DNA of 64,000 nt, taken from contig NZ_JBMWAN010000001.1 of the NCBI RefSeq assembly GCF_049546785.1, positions 1 to 64,000 on the forward strand, in the 5' to 3' direction. Made by a program: the position numbers and the translations under genes. The notes beneath the pieces were generated by a model that did not search any database, had not been told where the DNA came from, and saw only the letters and a program-made list of their open reading frames with translations. Of the stretch, positions 1-8,889 are shown one piece after another; the stretch's first letter is position 1, and the number at the start of each line of letters is the position of its first letter. This DNA comes from Nitrospira_D sp035465795 (GTDB lineage: Bacteria; Nitrospirota; Nitrospiria; Nitrospirales; Nitrospiraceae).

Positions 1-1660
1 GCGCCCCCGTTGCGCTATTGATCGTGTACGCCGAAACGTCGTTGGAGCTTTGGTTCGCCACATAGGCCCACCGCCCGGTGGGGTCCACCGTGACCGAACT
101 CGGCGCCGTCCCCGCCGCCACCGGACTACCCACCGCCGTCAACACCCCCGTCGTACTATTGATCGTGTACGCCAAAACGTCGTTGGAGCTTTGGTTTGCC
201 ACATAGGCCCACCGCCCGGTGGGGTCCACCGTGACCGAACTCGGCGCCGTCCCCGCCGCCACCGGACTGCCCACCGCCGTCAACGCCCCATTGATCGGAT
301 TAATGCTAAAGACCGACACATTGTTGGAGAGCTCATTCGCCACATAGGCAAACCGTCCGCTCGGGTCCACCGTGACACTCCGCGGCGTTGTCCCCGCCGC
401 CACCGGACTACCCATTGCCGTCAGCGCTCCCGTCGCACTATTGATCGTGTACGCCGACACGGCATTGCCAGCGGTCACAAAGACAAACCGTCCGCTTGGG
501 TCCACCGTGACACTCCGCGGCGTCGTCCCCGCCGCCACCTGACTGCCCACAGCCGTCAGCGCTCCCGTCGTGCCGTCGATCGTGTATGCCGACACGCTGT
601 CGTCGCCGGCATTCGCCACATAGGCAAACCGCCCCTTCAGATCCACCGTCACACTCAGGGGAATCGTCCCCGCTGCAAACGGACTGCCCGCCACGGCGGA
701 CAGCGCCCCCGTCGTGCCGTTGATCGTATACGCTGAGATGTTGTTGGTGTTCTGATTCGCCACATAGGCAAACGTTGATGTGAACTGCACCGGTGCCGTA
801 CCGTGCACGATCGCAAGCCCGCCGGGACGACTCCGCGTCGCAACCGTTGCCAAACTCGCCAGGGGGGTGAGTGCCCCCGTGTCCCGATTGATCGAGTATG
901 CCGACAGGGTGTTGGCGCCATGGTTCACCACATACGCAAACGCCCCACCGCGGTCCACGCTGACAAAGAGGGGGTTCGTGCCCGTCGCCACCGTGCTGCT
1001 CGCGACCTCCCTCAAAATCCCGGTGGGACTGGCGATCGGAAACACCGACACAGTATTGTCGCCATAGTTCACCACATACGCGAAGTGCCCGCTCGGATGC
1101 ACCGTCACCCCCCGCGGATCACTCCCCGCCGACACAGTTCCAGTTCCGATGGCCGTGAGCGCCCCCGTGGTTCCATTGATCGCAAACATCGACACGTTGT
1201 TGGAACCGCTGTTCGCCGCATAGGCGAACTGGCCCTTCGAGTCCATCGCAATAACGGTAGGATTTGTCCCGCTCGCAAACGGACTCCCGTTCACCGCCGT
1301 CAGCGCTCCCGTCGTACCATTAATCGTGTAGGCCGAGACCCCATTGCCAGTCGTCACATAGGCGAACCGCCCTCTCGGCTCCACCGTGATGAACGTTGGG
1401 CTTGCCCCGGTCGCAAACGGACTCCCGTTCACCACCGCCAGCGCTCCCGTGGTGCTATCAATCGTGTAGGCAGAGACCCCGTTGCCAGCGGTCACATACA
1501 CGAACCGCCCCCCCGGACCCACGGTCACGGAGGTGGTGAGAGCGCCAGCCCCCACTGGACTGCCCACCGCCGTCAGCGCTCCCGTCGTGCTATCAATTGT
1601 GTAGGCCGAGACGCCGTTGCCGGCCGTTACATAGGCAAACCGCCCCCTCGGATCTACCGT
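1..1660 (-). repeat. 141-bp tandem repeats encoding 47-residue propeller blades
   Basis: The period is 141 bases: the word CGTTGGAGCTTTGGTT occurs at 40 and again at 181. Neighbouring units near the left edge are almost identical over more than 100 bases, while units to the right (encoded nearer the N-terminus) are more diverged. The array is in frame with the lipoprotein throughout. Confidence 0.85.
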
Positions 1661-1948
1661 CACGAAGGTGGGGGACGTGGGCCCCAGGCTGTACCCCATC
1701 GAGCGCAATTGCCCGCTGGAAGCCTCGACGGCATAAATCGAAATCGTGTTGTCGCCTTCGTTCAGGGCATACGCAAACCGCGGCTCCGTGCCGATCTCCG
1801 ACTCCGCAGTAGGGCTGCCGGGGCCTCCGCCTGCCCCACTGGTCCCGTCCGTTGCACCGGGCACACAAGCTGCCAGTGAAAGACACAGGATGCCCACCGC
1901 CGCGAGCATCAGGCATGACACGACGCCGTACCAGACCAGCCGATGCAT
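1..1948 (-). CDS. YVTN/lactonase-type beta-propeller lipoprotein, partial (3' end beyond left edge)
   Basis: The frame runs without a stop from the left edge to an ATG at 1946-1948. The N-terminus is a lipoprotein signal with lipobox LAAC and the lipidated Cys at about residue 28, followed by a Gly/Ser-rich spacer, so an outer-surface or periplasmic lipoprotein is expected. The rest is a tandem array of 47-residue blades of the type RFAYVTAGNGVSAYTI then TTGALTAVGSPVAAGT then SVTVDPSG, the signature of the lactonase / YVTN beta-propeller family (Pfam lactonase-like). About twelve blades are visible, more than the usual seven of one propeller, and the array is still running at the edge. Function cannot be assigned beyond a surface scaffold or binding protein: no lactonase activity can be inferred from the repeats alone. 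The plus-strand open frames over this stretch are Arg/Pro-rich shadows. No strong ribosome binding site is seen before the ATG, so the start rests on the signal peptide. Confidence 0.85.
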   Translation of the reverse strand, partial: MHRLVWYGVVSCLMLAAVGILCLSLAACVPGATDGTSGAGGGPGSPTAESEIGTEPRFAYALNEGDNTISIYAVEASSGQLRSMGYSLGPTSPTFVTVDPRGRFAYVTAGNGVSAYTIDSTTGALTAVGSPVGAGALTTSVTVGPGGRFVYVTAGNGVSAYTIDSTTGALAVVNGSPFATGASPTFITVEPRGRFAYVTTGNGVSAYTINGTTGALTAVNGSPFASGTNPTVIAMDSKGQFAYAANSGSNNVSMFAINGTTGALTAIGTGTVSAGSDPRGVTVHPSGHFAYVVNYGDNTVSVFPIASPTGILREVASSTVATGTNPLFVSVDRGGAFAYVVNHGANTLSAYSINRDTGALTPLASLATVATRSRPGGLAIVHGTAPVQFTSTFAYVANQNTNNISAYTINGTTGALSAVAGSPFAAGTIPLSVTVDLKGRFAYVANAGDDSVSAYTIDGTTGALTAVGSQVAAGTTPRSVTVDPSGRFVFVTAGNAVSAYTINSATGALTAMGSPVAAGTTPRSVTVDPSGRFAYVANELSNNVSVFSINPINGALTAVGSPVAAGTAPSSVTVDPTGRWAYVANQSSNDVLAYTINSTTGVLTAVGSPVAAGTAPSSVTVDPTGRWAYVANQSSNDVSAYTINSATGA

Positions 1949-2064
1949 AGTACGGTCATGATACCTTAGGAACAAACACTCCCTGGCCTCCATGGAGCCC
2001 TCCTTCAGCAGGTCCCTCTGCACTACGCAGCGAATAAGCCGGTGACATTGAGCAACCCTCTGTC

Positions 2065-2710
2065 CCGGCATATCGCAATCTCACAGCGCGGATGCGTTGG
2101 AAGCAGGAAGTGATGGTGCAAACCCCTCCTGCAACGATTCCCTTCAACCGGCTCAGTTGTCTTATCGCGGCAATTTGACGGCGACCGACCCCAAACGAGA
2201 TCATCGATCATCTCGATAATTCCCGGTTGTGACGGATGGGTAAGCTTGAATGGCTCATTCTTGTTCGGAAGGCGCTCGCACGGGGGTCTTCCGTCAGACA
2301 GTCAGGACAGCAGCTGTAGGCGAAGACGGTGTCCAGCGGCCTCAGCCCGCGCGAAACCATGTGGCTCGTCATCTCCTGCCACAGTCCCTCGCCAACCCCG
2401 GTCCCTTCATCCTGACGGACCTTCTCGCAGAAGCAGCAAATCGGCAGTATCTCTTTCATCTACACCTCCATCCTGCAGTTCATTGGTGAATTTCCCCGTG
2501 TCCTCCTTAAGTATCCGCGAAGGGTCATGCATTCGGACAGGAAGGATTGATGCCCCGCGCGTGATAGTTCCGGCTTACGGCGAAATCTCCGCGCATGAGC
2601 GGTGTACCCACGCACTTTCAGCCACTTCAGAGCGAGTTCTATCCGACCGGCCTGAGCCGTGCTATCGGTAAAGCGTCGATTCTGCTGTCGTGGTTTGTAC
2701 GACAAGAAGA
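2065..2710 (-). repeat. Duplicated segment, copy 1 (with small Cys-rich gene)
   Basis: This segment aligns with 9045-9665. Shared words run on both sides of the small gene: AGCGCGG..GC.TTGG.AGCAGGAAGT at 2093 and 9060, ATCATCTCGATAATTCCCGG near 2206 and 9165, and TGTCGTGGTTTGT.CGACAA near 2687 and 9643. Similarity outside the coding part shows that a unit larger than the gene was copied. No terminal inverted repeats or transposase are seen. Confidence 0.65.
2208..2459 (-). CDS. Small Cys-rich protein with LPIC-type zinc-ribbon-like motif
   Basis: 83 residues. The chain opens with LPICCFCEKVRQDEGTG and later has YSCCPDCLTEDP, giving two CxxC pairs. This arrangement (LPICxxCKKxRDxxGxW then a second CPxC pair) is known as a tail module on response regulators and PAS-type sensor proteins; here it stands alone, as a metal-binding mini-protein of unknown role. 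The start ATG is preceded by GGAGG at a good distance. A paralogue lies at 9169-9420 with the same cysteines and conserved flanks. The last ~20 residues (Ser/Arg-rich) carry no obvious motif but are also conserved in the paralogue (NRELSR end). No neighbour suggests a partner. Confidence 0.6.
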   Translation of the reverse strand: MKEILPICCFCEKVRQDEGTGVGEGLWQEMTSHMVSRGLRPLDTVFAYSCCPDCLTEDPRASAFRTRMSHSSLPIRHNRELSR

Positions 2711-3033
2711 ACAGCGGAAATTCAGGGTCAGGATGATGGGCAGCACTTTAGGAGAAGAATAATGTGTGAAGAGCCATTGCGCACCGCGTGGCGGTCGGTT
2801 CGACTGAGTTCACCGCAGGCTGGCTTGCCGAGGAATTCCTCGCCGTCCCCCTGGCCTGAGCCCGGTCGAAGGGCTCTTCCCCCCTTCGCCTCACACCCCG
2901 CTCCCCTGCTCCGAGCTTAGTCGAGGGACCATCGTCTCCGGAGTAATGAATCCGCCTCCGCTCTTGCAGTACACTCGCGGCAACTCGCTTGATGAGACTG
3001 CCGCCAGAGATCTGAGCAACGAGGGACAATGCC
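2711..3033. other. Intergenic stretch with a promoter-like block, no gene seen
   Basis: Open frames here have no family resemblance and no credible ribosome binding site. The right part carries the promoter-like block at 2948-2975, which faces the cyclase gene. Confidence 0.5.
2948..2975 (+). promoter_or_regulatory. Promoter-like block A (CCTCCGC-N8-TACACT)
   Basis: 28-base block beginning GAATCC and ending TTGCAGTACACT, 58 bases upstream of the cyclase start codon. It matches blocks at 14109, 18124 and 25365 at the same internal spacing. TACACT is the likely -10; the -35 side is poor, and CCTCCGC sits in the spacer. Confidence 0.5.
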
Positions 3034-3855
3034 ATGGTGAAGGGGTTGATAAATGGGCTCGTGGTGCTGGGGCTGCTGGCTGGTGCGGGATGCCTCGCCG
3101 GTCATCCTCGATTCGATCCCCTTGCCTTGGAGCAATCGCGGCTCATCGATCTCACTCATGCATTCGGAGCAGACACGATTGTGTGGCCGACTGAACATGA
3201 CTTCCGGCTCGTCGTCCAGCAGGAGGGGGAGACGCCTACCGGCTACTACTACGCGTCAAACCGCCTGGAGATGCCCGAACACGGCGGGACCCATATCGAT
3301 GCCCCCGTTCATTTTGCCAGAGGCGGGCAGAAGCTGGATGAGATTCCGGTCGAACGCCTGCTGGGAGCCGGCGTCCGCATTGACGTCTCGGCTCAATGCG
3401 CCCGCGATCGGGATTACCGCGTCACGATCCGGGATTTTGAAGGATGGGAGGCGGCGCATGGACGCATTCCGAACGGGACGATCGTGTTGCTCGACACGGG
3501 GTTCGCCCGGTTCTGGCCGTCGCGGCAGGACTATCTGGGCACGGAGCTGAACGGGCCGGAGGGTGTGCGTGCGCTCCATTTCCCCGGTGTACATCCCGAG
3601 GCAGCCGCGTGGCTGGTTCGGGAACGACAGATCAAGGCCATCGGGATCGATACCGCGTCAATCGACTATGGTCAATCCACCGGCTTTGAGACGCATGTCG
3701 CGCTGCTCTCCCGAAATGTTCCGGTGTTCGAAAATCTCGGGGACCTCCGCGATCTTCCGGCTCTGGGATTCGAGGTGATCGCCCTGCCGATGAAGATTGC
3801 CGGCGGAACCGGCGGCCCGCTCCGGATCATCGCGGTGCTCCCTCCTGCGCAGTAA
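3034..3855 (+). CDS. Cyclase-family (kynurenine formamidase-like) lipoprotein
   Basis: 273 residues. A short signal peptide ends in a lipobox (LAGAGC), so the protein is probably exported and lipid-anchored. The body matches the cyclase family (Pfam PF04199; kynurenine formamidase and related metal-dependent amidohydrolases). The hallmark HGGTHIDAPVHF is present at about residues 84-95, and IDLTHAF lies near residue 37. The C-terminal segment with GIDTASIDYG and a Gly-rich loop is also typical. The family hydrolyses amide or lactone bonds of small molecules using a bound divalent metal; the substrate here is unknown, and secretion argues against a role in tryptophan catabolism. The gene is monocistronic and follows promoter-like block A. 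The ATG at 3034 gives a proper signal peptide. Confidence 0.85.
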   Translation: MVKGLINGLVVLGLLAGAGCLAGHPRFDPLALEQSRLIDLTHAFGADTIVWPTEHDFRLVVQQEGETPTGYYYASNRLEMPEHGGTHIDAPVHFARGGQKLDEIPVERLLGAGVRIDVSAQCARDRDYRVTIRDFEGWEAAHGRIPNGTIVLLDTGFARFWPSRQDYLGTELNGPEGVRALHFPGVHPEAAAWLVRERQIKAIGIDTASIDYGQSTGFETHVALLSRNVPVFENLGDLRDLPALGFEVIALPMKIAGGTGGPLRIIAVLPPAQ

Positions 3856-3986
3856 ACATCATGCCTTGCAAACCAACATTTCGCGGCGGGAGCCTTGTTT
3901 CGCAAAAATGGTGAAGTGGCCATAGACGCAATTTGTTATGTTAATGGCTGCAGGCTAGCGAAGCCATCCGATTAAGGAGAGGCAGA

Positions 3987-4484
3987 TTGGATATTGTTTC
4001 CCACGGGCTCTGGGGCGCGATTGCCTTCGGTCGCAAGAGTCGATCGAGTTTTTGGCTGGCGTTCGTGATCGGCCTAGCTCCGGATCTCCTCTCGTTCGGG
4101 GTTCTGTGGATGGCAGTCCTGCTCGGTCTTGCAGAGGAACCGGATTTCAGTTTCGGACCACCCCCGGAATCTTCGATCCCTCACTATGTGCACCATTTGT
4201 ACAATTTCACCCATAGCTTCATCGTGTTCCTCGCCATGTTTCTCCTGATGTGGTTTCTCCTGAAACGAGCGGTGTGGGAACTTTCCGCCTGGGGTCTGCA
4301 TGTGCTGGTTGACGTCCCCACTCATTCGTATGCCTTCTTCCCGACGCCCGTCCTGTGGCCCCTCTTCGATTGGAAGTTCAACGGCTGGCAATGGACAACA
4401 CCGCACATTCTCATTCCCAACTTTGTGCTGCTGTCGGTTCTCTATGCTTGGTACTTATCGCAACCCTGTAGATCGAAACAGTAG
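3987..4484 (+). CDS. Membrane protein of the YdjM-like metal-dependent hydrolase type
   Basis: 165 residues. The start is a TTG at 3987 with AAGGAG seven bases before it; the protein then begins MDIVSHGLWGA. Four hydrophobic segments are visible: LAFVIGLAPDLLSFG, SFIVFLAMFLLMWFLL, LSAWGLHVLVDVPTH and NFVLLSVLYAWYLS. The His/Asp pattern (SHGLWG, APDL, FTHS, HVLVDVPTH) resembles the YdjM / PF04307 group of inner-membrane putative metal-dependent hydrolases. The activity of that family is not well defined. It lies alone between the cyclase gene and a minus-strand DUF5069 gene. The assignment to the family is by motif pattern only; an uncharacterised membrane protein is the safe reading. Confidence 0.75.
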   Translation: MDIVSHGLWGAIAFGRKSRSSFWLAFVIGLAPDLLSFGVLWMAVLLGLAEEPDFSFGPPPESSIPHYVHHLYNFTHSFIVFLAMFLLMWFLLKRAVWELSAWGLHVLVDVPTHSYAFFPTPVLWPLFDWKFNGWQWTTPHILIPNFVLLSVLYAWYLSQPCRSKQ

Positions 4485-4597
4485 GCAGAACAAATCCGGG
4501 AACCATTTCCCGGCATGTAGCGGGGACCTCGCTCATTTGGTCACTCCGGTTCATCTGGCGTAAGGGGATTGTGTGGCTTGATGAACGGATTGGGTGC

Positions 4598-5074
4598 TCA
4601 GCCGCGCTTGCGCTGCCGCAGCCTTTCCACAATCCAAAAGCCCAGATAGACAGGCGGCATCATCAGACCGTTATAGAACAGCTTCAACAAAGAGGTTCCG
4701 ACACCCGGCTCTCTTCGTCCCTCATCCGCGTTCCACATGGCGATGAACGGGGCATTGAATCTGCGAAAACGTTTGCCCCATGCCTGAATTTCATCGGCTG
4801 ACCGCCCGCTCTCGCGGATGAGTGTTTTTGCCACCGCCTCGTCATTCTCCAATCCGCGGAGGAGGTCAAGAACATGACCATCGTTCGTGCGCAGGAACTT
4901 CAGGAGCTTGCCATCGGCATAATCGAAGTCACCAAAGAGGTAACTATTCATCAGGTTCCGGCCTTGGCGCTTGCTTTCCAGGGCTTGCCGTCCTTTGTCC
5001 AACATGCGAGGCAACCAGATGCATCCCATCAGTTCCGCATTCCACGAACGCGGCATCCAGTTCTCTGTCCCCAT
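4598..5074 (-). CDS. DUF5069-like protein
   Basis: 158 residues. The N-terminal part MPRSWNAELMGCIWLPRMLDKGR and the later stretch SGRSADEIQAWGKRFRRFNA follow the DUF5069 pattern (a domain of unknown function with RMLDKxR near the start and an E-I-x-x-W motif). The C-terminus adds a hydrophobic patch, LMMPPVYLGFWIVERL, then a basic RQRKRG end, which could lie on the membrane. An AGGAG sequence lies upstream of the ATG. Its neighbours are unrelated genes; no function is proposed. Confidence 0.7.
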   Translation of the reverse strand: MGTENWMPRSWNAELMGCIWLPRMLDKGRQALESKRQGRNLMNSYLFGDFDYADGKLLKFLRTNDGHVLDLLRGLENDEAVAKTLIRESGRSADEIQAWGKRFRRFNAPFIAMWNADEGRREPGVGTSLLKLFYNGLMMPPVYLGFWIVERLRQRKRG

Positions 5075-5224
5075 AGGATCGCACTCTCCTGAAAGCCAAC
5101 TGATAGGACCTTGTTGCGATTTGGCGCTCCGTGGTTCAGCCTTGCCACGCCTTCAGCGCGGGTCAGGACGATTGTAGAAACGCCCGGGGGGAAAGAAAAG
5201 GGATCGCGAGGGCCAAGCCAACAT

Positions 5225-5254
5225 ACGAGGTCAAATGAGCCAGCCTCGTTTTTT
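5225..5254 (+). terminator. Orphan Rho-independent terminator-like element
   Basis: ACGAGG (5225-5230) pairs with CCTCGT (5244-5249) and runs into TTTTTT. No plus-strand gene ends nearby, since the closest one upstream on this strand stops at 4484. It may end a small RNA or an unseen short gene in about 5080-5220. Confidence 0.4.
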
Positions 5255-5329
5255 GCTTGAATACCAGGCCGGAGCCTATTATCGAGGGCTTGGAGTTTGC
5301 CACCAGAGTAGCCGATAGGGGCGGTTCAC

Positions 5330-6295
5330 ATGATAACGACAGGGGTTCGCGCTACCGCACTCGTAGCTTTGGGCGCTGCCATTGCCGGGCTGGGGGCGGT
5401 AACGTACTCCTATCAGGGAGCTATTCAACAAGCTCGCGACCGCGTAGCGGGCGGGAGCCGGATCGCCCACACATCCTGCGGTCCGATTGAGTACGCGGTT
5501 GCCGGCGACGGTCCACCAGTGCTGGTGGTCCATGGCGCCGGCGGAGGATTCGATCAGGGTATGGATCTCGGCGCGCCCCTGGTCGAGCGGGGCTTTCGCG
5601 TGATCGCAATGTCCCGCTTCGGGTATCTCCGAACGCCACTGCCTCACGATGCCTCACCGGCCGCGCAGGCCGAGGCGCATGCCTGTCTGTTGGGTACACT
5701 CGGGGTCGACCACGTCGCGATCGTCGGAGCGTCGGCTGGCGCGCCATCCTCGTTGCAGTTTGCCCTGCGGCATCCAGGACGCATTACCGCACTCGTGTTG
5801 CTTGTCCCGGCGGCCTACGTGCCTCGTCCAGAGGGTGCGCCGGCGGTACACACCCCATCAGGTACGCAGTTTTTGCTCGACACAGCGCTGCGATCCGATT
5901 TTCTCCTTTGGGCTGTGAGTACGTTCGCCCGTGAGACAGCCATCCGCACGATTCTGGCGACGCCGCCGGACGCGGTACTCAATGCCTCCGCCGACGAACA
6001 GGCCCGCGTCCAGAAGATGCTAGACCACCTCCTGCCGATCTCTCAGCGACGGCTCGGATTGCTGAATGAGGCCGCCGTGATTCCAGGAATCCCGCGCTAT
6101 GAACTCGAACGGATCCGTGTTCCAACCCTGACCATCAGCTGTGCCGACGACTTATTTGGAACCTACGACGTCGCCCGGTACACCGCCGAGCATGTTCCGG
6201 GCGCCGGCTTTGTCGGCTATCCCACCGGGGGCCATCTGTTGGTCGGGCACCAGCACGAGGCGGTGGACGAGATCGTGCGGTTCTTGAAGAAGTAG
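5330..6295 (+). CDS. Alpha/beta hydrolase with N-terminal membrane anchor
   Basis: 321 residues. An N-terminal hydrophobic segment (TALVALGAAIAGLGAVTYS) may be a signal anchor. The alpha/beta hydrolase fold follows: VLVVHGAGGG (oxyanion loop) at about residue 65, the nucleophile elbow GASAG near residue 135, an acid candidate in CADDLFGTYD, and the catalytic His candidate in GGHLLVGH near the C-terminus. Substrate unknown; closest by look to esterase/lipase or haloalkane dehalogenase-like members of PF00561/PF12697. It sits alone between the DUF5069 gene and the minus-strand dehydrogenase, so there is no operon clue. Confidence 0.85.
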   Translation: MITTGVRATALVALGAAIAGLGAVTYSYQGAIQQARDRVAGGSRIAHTSCGPIEYAVAGDGPPVLVVHGAGGGFDQGMDLGAPLVERGFRVIAMSRFGYLRTPLPHDASPAAQAEAHACLLGTLGVDHVAIVGASAGAPSSLQFALRHPGRITALVLLVPAAYVPRPEGAPAVHTPSGTQFLLDTALRSDFLLWAVSTFARETAIRTILATPPDAVLNASADEQARVQKMLDHLLPISQRRLGLLNEAAVIPGIPRYELERIRVPTLTISCADDLFGTYDVARYTAEHVPGAGFVGYPTGGHLLVGHQHEAVDEIVRFLKK

Positions 6296-6630
6296 ACGAC
6301 TACCAGGGCAGATTCAACCGGCTGAGGAAGAGATCAGGTCTGCTCCGCTCCCCTCACCCATTTACCCCAGATCCTCCGGTGTGATCGATACACCGTCGAA
6401 TTTGCAGGACAGGAAAAGGGGATAGCGGTGACGATACGACCTGCGGCGCCAGTTCCGGCGTGGATTTCAGTGACCGGTTCGCCATCAGGGTCAAACATAC
6501 GCTGTTCGAACGTTCGGATGCGTATGTAGACTCCTCCTCGGCCAACCTGCAATGGGACTCCTAGACGCCACCCGCGTCTGACAAGTCCTCCGCCCAGGGG
6601 CCGCGCCAGCGGGGACCTCTTTCCGTCCGC
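6296..6630. other. Intergenic stretch, no supported gene
   Basis: Short open frames on the minus strand (for example 6334-6552) lack family resemblance and a clear ribosome binding site. I see no repeat or stem-loop of note. Confidence 0.4.
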
Positions 6631-8889
6631 TCACTGGCAGGCCGTCAGCGAGTCGATCCAGGCGGCTATCACCTGCTCGCCGGCCGCGTCTCGGACAGTG
6701 CTCGCGATCGGCGGCATCTGGTACGCGTCGCCGCGGCGCGCCATGCGTGCAAGGAGCACCGAGCGGGCGGAAGCTCCCGGCGCGATGATCCGCGCATCCA
6801 CGATGCCGAGGTCTCCGGCCGTCGGCGCGACGTTGCAGGCGCCGGTCTGCGCCAGCGGCGTGCTATAGCGCAAATCTATGGCGACCGGCGTGCCACCTTG
6901 CGGCCGGTGGCAGTTCGCGCAGTTGGTGTGCAGGTAGCTGCGGGCGCGTTCGGTCTGACTCCGGCTCGTGTCCGCGGGGTCGGCATAGGCCGGCGGATTC
7001 GCCCCGACCGGCGGTGACAGGACGTTCACGGCGTTCAGCGTCGTGATCTGGTTCGCCGTGCGGCCCGTCTGCGGGTACAGGTGCTCACCGTTCTGCTGCG
7101 CGGTTTCGAGGCCGAGGCTGAAGCCCGCGGCCTGCGTGTGGCACTGCATGCACTGCGCTTCGCTCGGAAAAGTCCAGGTCTGGTTGCCGATGTTGACCAC
7201 TCCGCCGCCCGTCACGCGCGTGGCATCGGTTTGGGCCTGGTTCCATTGGTACGTGTATCCCACCCAGACGCCGTCGGGGTGGCGCATGAAGAGGCGCGTC
7301 TCGATGAGCTGGTTGCCGGTCCGGAAATGCTTGACCAGCACAGTGCCGTTCGGCAGGTTCCAGTCGCCGTTCGCCTGCACTGCAATGTTCCGTCCGTTCG
7401 GCAGGCCGATCCAGCGGTCTTTGCTCACGCCGTCTGACCAGAAGGCGGCGTTCGGGCGGTAGGGGATGAGCGACAGCAGCGGCGGCGCGCCGGGGGATGA
7501 GGTATTGAGGCAGCCGGTGGCCGAGAGTTGCTGCGGCACATTGTCGTTGCCGCCACCACCGCCGCCCGCCGTGAAAACCAGCCGGTAGATGCGCCCACCG
7601 ACATAATCCAGGACATAGAGCTCGCCAGCGTTCGACTCCCCGAAGGCCGAGATCGCAAGCGGTCCCGGCGCGCCCGGTGGCACCGTGCCCGGCTGGACGT
7701 GCTGCGTCATCGTGTACGTACCGCCGGCACCCGGTGTCAGCGACGCGATCATGCCGCTGCCAAAGTCAGCGAAGATATAGCGACCAAACAGTTCCGTGGT
7801 CTGTGAGCCTCGGTAGACGTAGCCGCCCGTAATCGCTTCGCCCAAAGTATGGCTGTATTCGGCCACGGGATCGATCAGCCCCGCGGTCTGGCAGCCGGTT
7901 GCCGGCTCGTAGCAGTGCGCGCCCTCGCGGTGGTCCCAGCCATAGTTGCCGCCGCGCGTGAGGATGTCGATTTCTTCCCACGCTCCCTGGCCTACATCGG
8001 CGACCCATTGCGTCCCGGTCTGGCGGTCGAAGCTCCAGCGCCAGGGGTTGCGCAGGCCGAGCGCGTAGATCTCCGGGCAGTTCTGGGTGCCGGTGCCGTC
8101 GGCGTTACAGCGCGGATTCCCGGCGAAGGGATTATCGGCGGGAATCCCGTAGGGCTGTCCGCCGGGCTGCGAATTAACGTCGATGCGCAGCATCTTGCCG
8201 AGCAGCCGCATCGGGTTCTCCGCGTTTTCCTGCGGATCGCCACCGCCGCCGCCGTCGCCTAGCCCGAGGTAAAGGAACCCGTCCGAGCCGAAATTGAGCT
8301 GGCCGCCGTTGTGGTTGTCGGCCGGTTTGTTGACCGTGAACAGGGCTCGCTCGGAATTCGGCGCCAGCGTGAGCCCCCCGTCGGAACTCGTGAATTCGGA
8401 AGTGACCGAGCGCAAGGGGGTGGAACGGTCGATGTAGTTGACGTAGGTGCGCCTGTTACCGGCAAAATTCGGGTGGAACGCGAGGCCCAGCAGACCCGCC
8501 TCGGACTGGCCAAGCTGCAGCACCAGATCCCGGATGTCGAGGAACACTTGCATCTCCGCCATGGTCACGGTGGGGCGGTTGGGGAACACGCGGATGATGC
8601 CGTCCTGTTCGAGCACGAACCAGCGACTGTTGTCCCCCGGCGCCTGCAGCATCGCCACCGGCCTGGTGAAGCTCAAGTTGGGAAAGACCCGCTCCACCGA
8701 CACCGTCGATGTGCCGGTCGAGCGTGCCGGCGCCACGCAGGCCGTGTTACTGGGACGCTGATCCAGCCCCGAGCCGGCTAACGAAACCGGTGGAGGGGGA
8801 CTGTCGCCGCCTCCCCCGCCGCTACAGGCGAGCAGAAAAGCCAGAAGGACTGCAGGTCCGAGTGTACCGGTCGCAAGTCGCAAATCCAT
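6631..8889 (-). CDS. PQQ-type sugar dehydrogenase (GSDH) fused to a two-CxxCH cytochrome-like domain, lipoprotein
   Basis: 752 residues. The signal peptide ends in LLACSGGGGG, a lipobox. Residues about 60-440 form a glucose/sorbosone dehydrogenase beta-propeller (PF07995): EAGLLGLAFHPNF, DNHNGGQLNFGSDGFLY, LGLGDGGGGGD, YALGLRNPWRWSFD and GGNYGWDHREG are the usual PQQ- and calcium-site strands. After a Gly-rich linker (TAGGGGGGND) comes a C-terminal region with CMQCH and CANCH haem-binding motifs and a late MPP loop that could supply a Met ligand. Such fusions pass electrons from an oxidised aldose or alcohol to haem. This places periplasmic carbohydrate oxidation next to the respiratory chain. 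The product is longer than single-domain GSDH proteins because of the fused tail. Substrate not known. Confidence 0.9.
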   Translation of the reverse strand: MDLRLATGTLGPAVLLAFLLACSGGGGGDSPPPPVSLAGSGLDQRPSNTACVAPARSTGTSTVSVERVFPNLSFTRPVAMLQAPGDNSRWFVLEQDGIIRVFPNRPTVTMAEMQVFLDIRDLVLQLGQSEAGLLGLAFHPNFAGNRRTYVNYIDRSTPLRSVTSEFTSSDGGLTLAPNSERALFTVNKPADNHNGGQLNFGSDGFLYLGLGDGGGGGDPQENAENPMRLLGKMLRIDVNSQPGGQPYGIPADNPFAGNPRCNADGTGTQNCPEIYALGLRNPWRWSFDRQTGTQWVADVGQGAWEEIDILTRGGNYGWDHREGAHCYEPATGCQTAGLIDPVAEYSHTLGEAITGGYVYRGSQTTELFGRYIFADFGSGMIASLTPGAGGTYTMTQHVQPGTVPPGAPGPLAISAFGESNAGELYVLDYVGGRIYRLVFTAGGGGGGNDNVPQQLSATGCLNTSSPGAPPLLSLIPYRPNAAFWSDGVSKDRWIGLPNGRNIAVQANGDWNLPNGTVLVKHFRTGNQLIETRLFMRHPDGVWVGYTYQWNQAQTDATRVTGGGVVNIGNQTWTFPSEAQCMQCHTQAAGFSLGLETAQQNGEHLYPQTGRTANQITTLNAVNVLSPPVGANPPAYADPADTSRSQTERARSYLHTNCANCHRPQGGTPVAIDLRYSTPLAQTGACNVAPTAGDLGIVDARIIAPGASARSVLLARMARRGDAYQMPPIASTVRDAAGEQVIAAWIDSLTACQ

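Noticed and set aside
1..1660. Regular direct repeats as a CRISPR array
   Set aside because: The units are 141 bases with no unique spacers, and encode protein blades in frame.
50..1879. Long plus-strand open frames rich in Arg, Pro and His
   Set aside because: They are antisense shadows of the repeat-built propeller gene; they carry the same 141-base period and have no family likeness.
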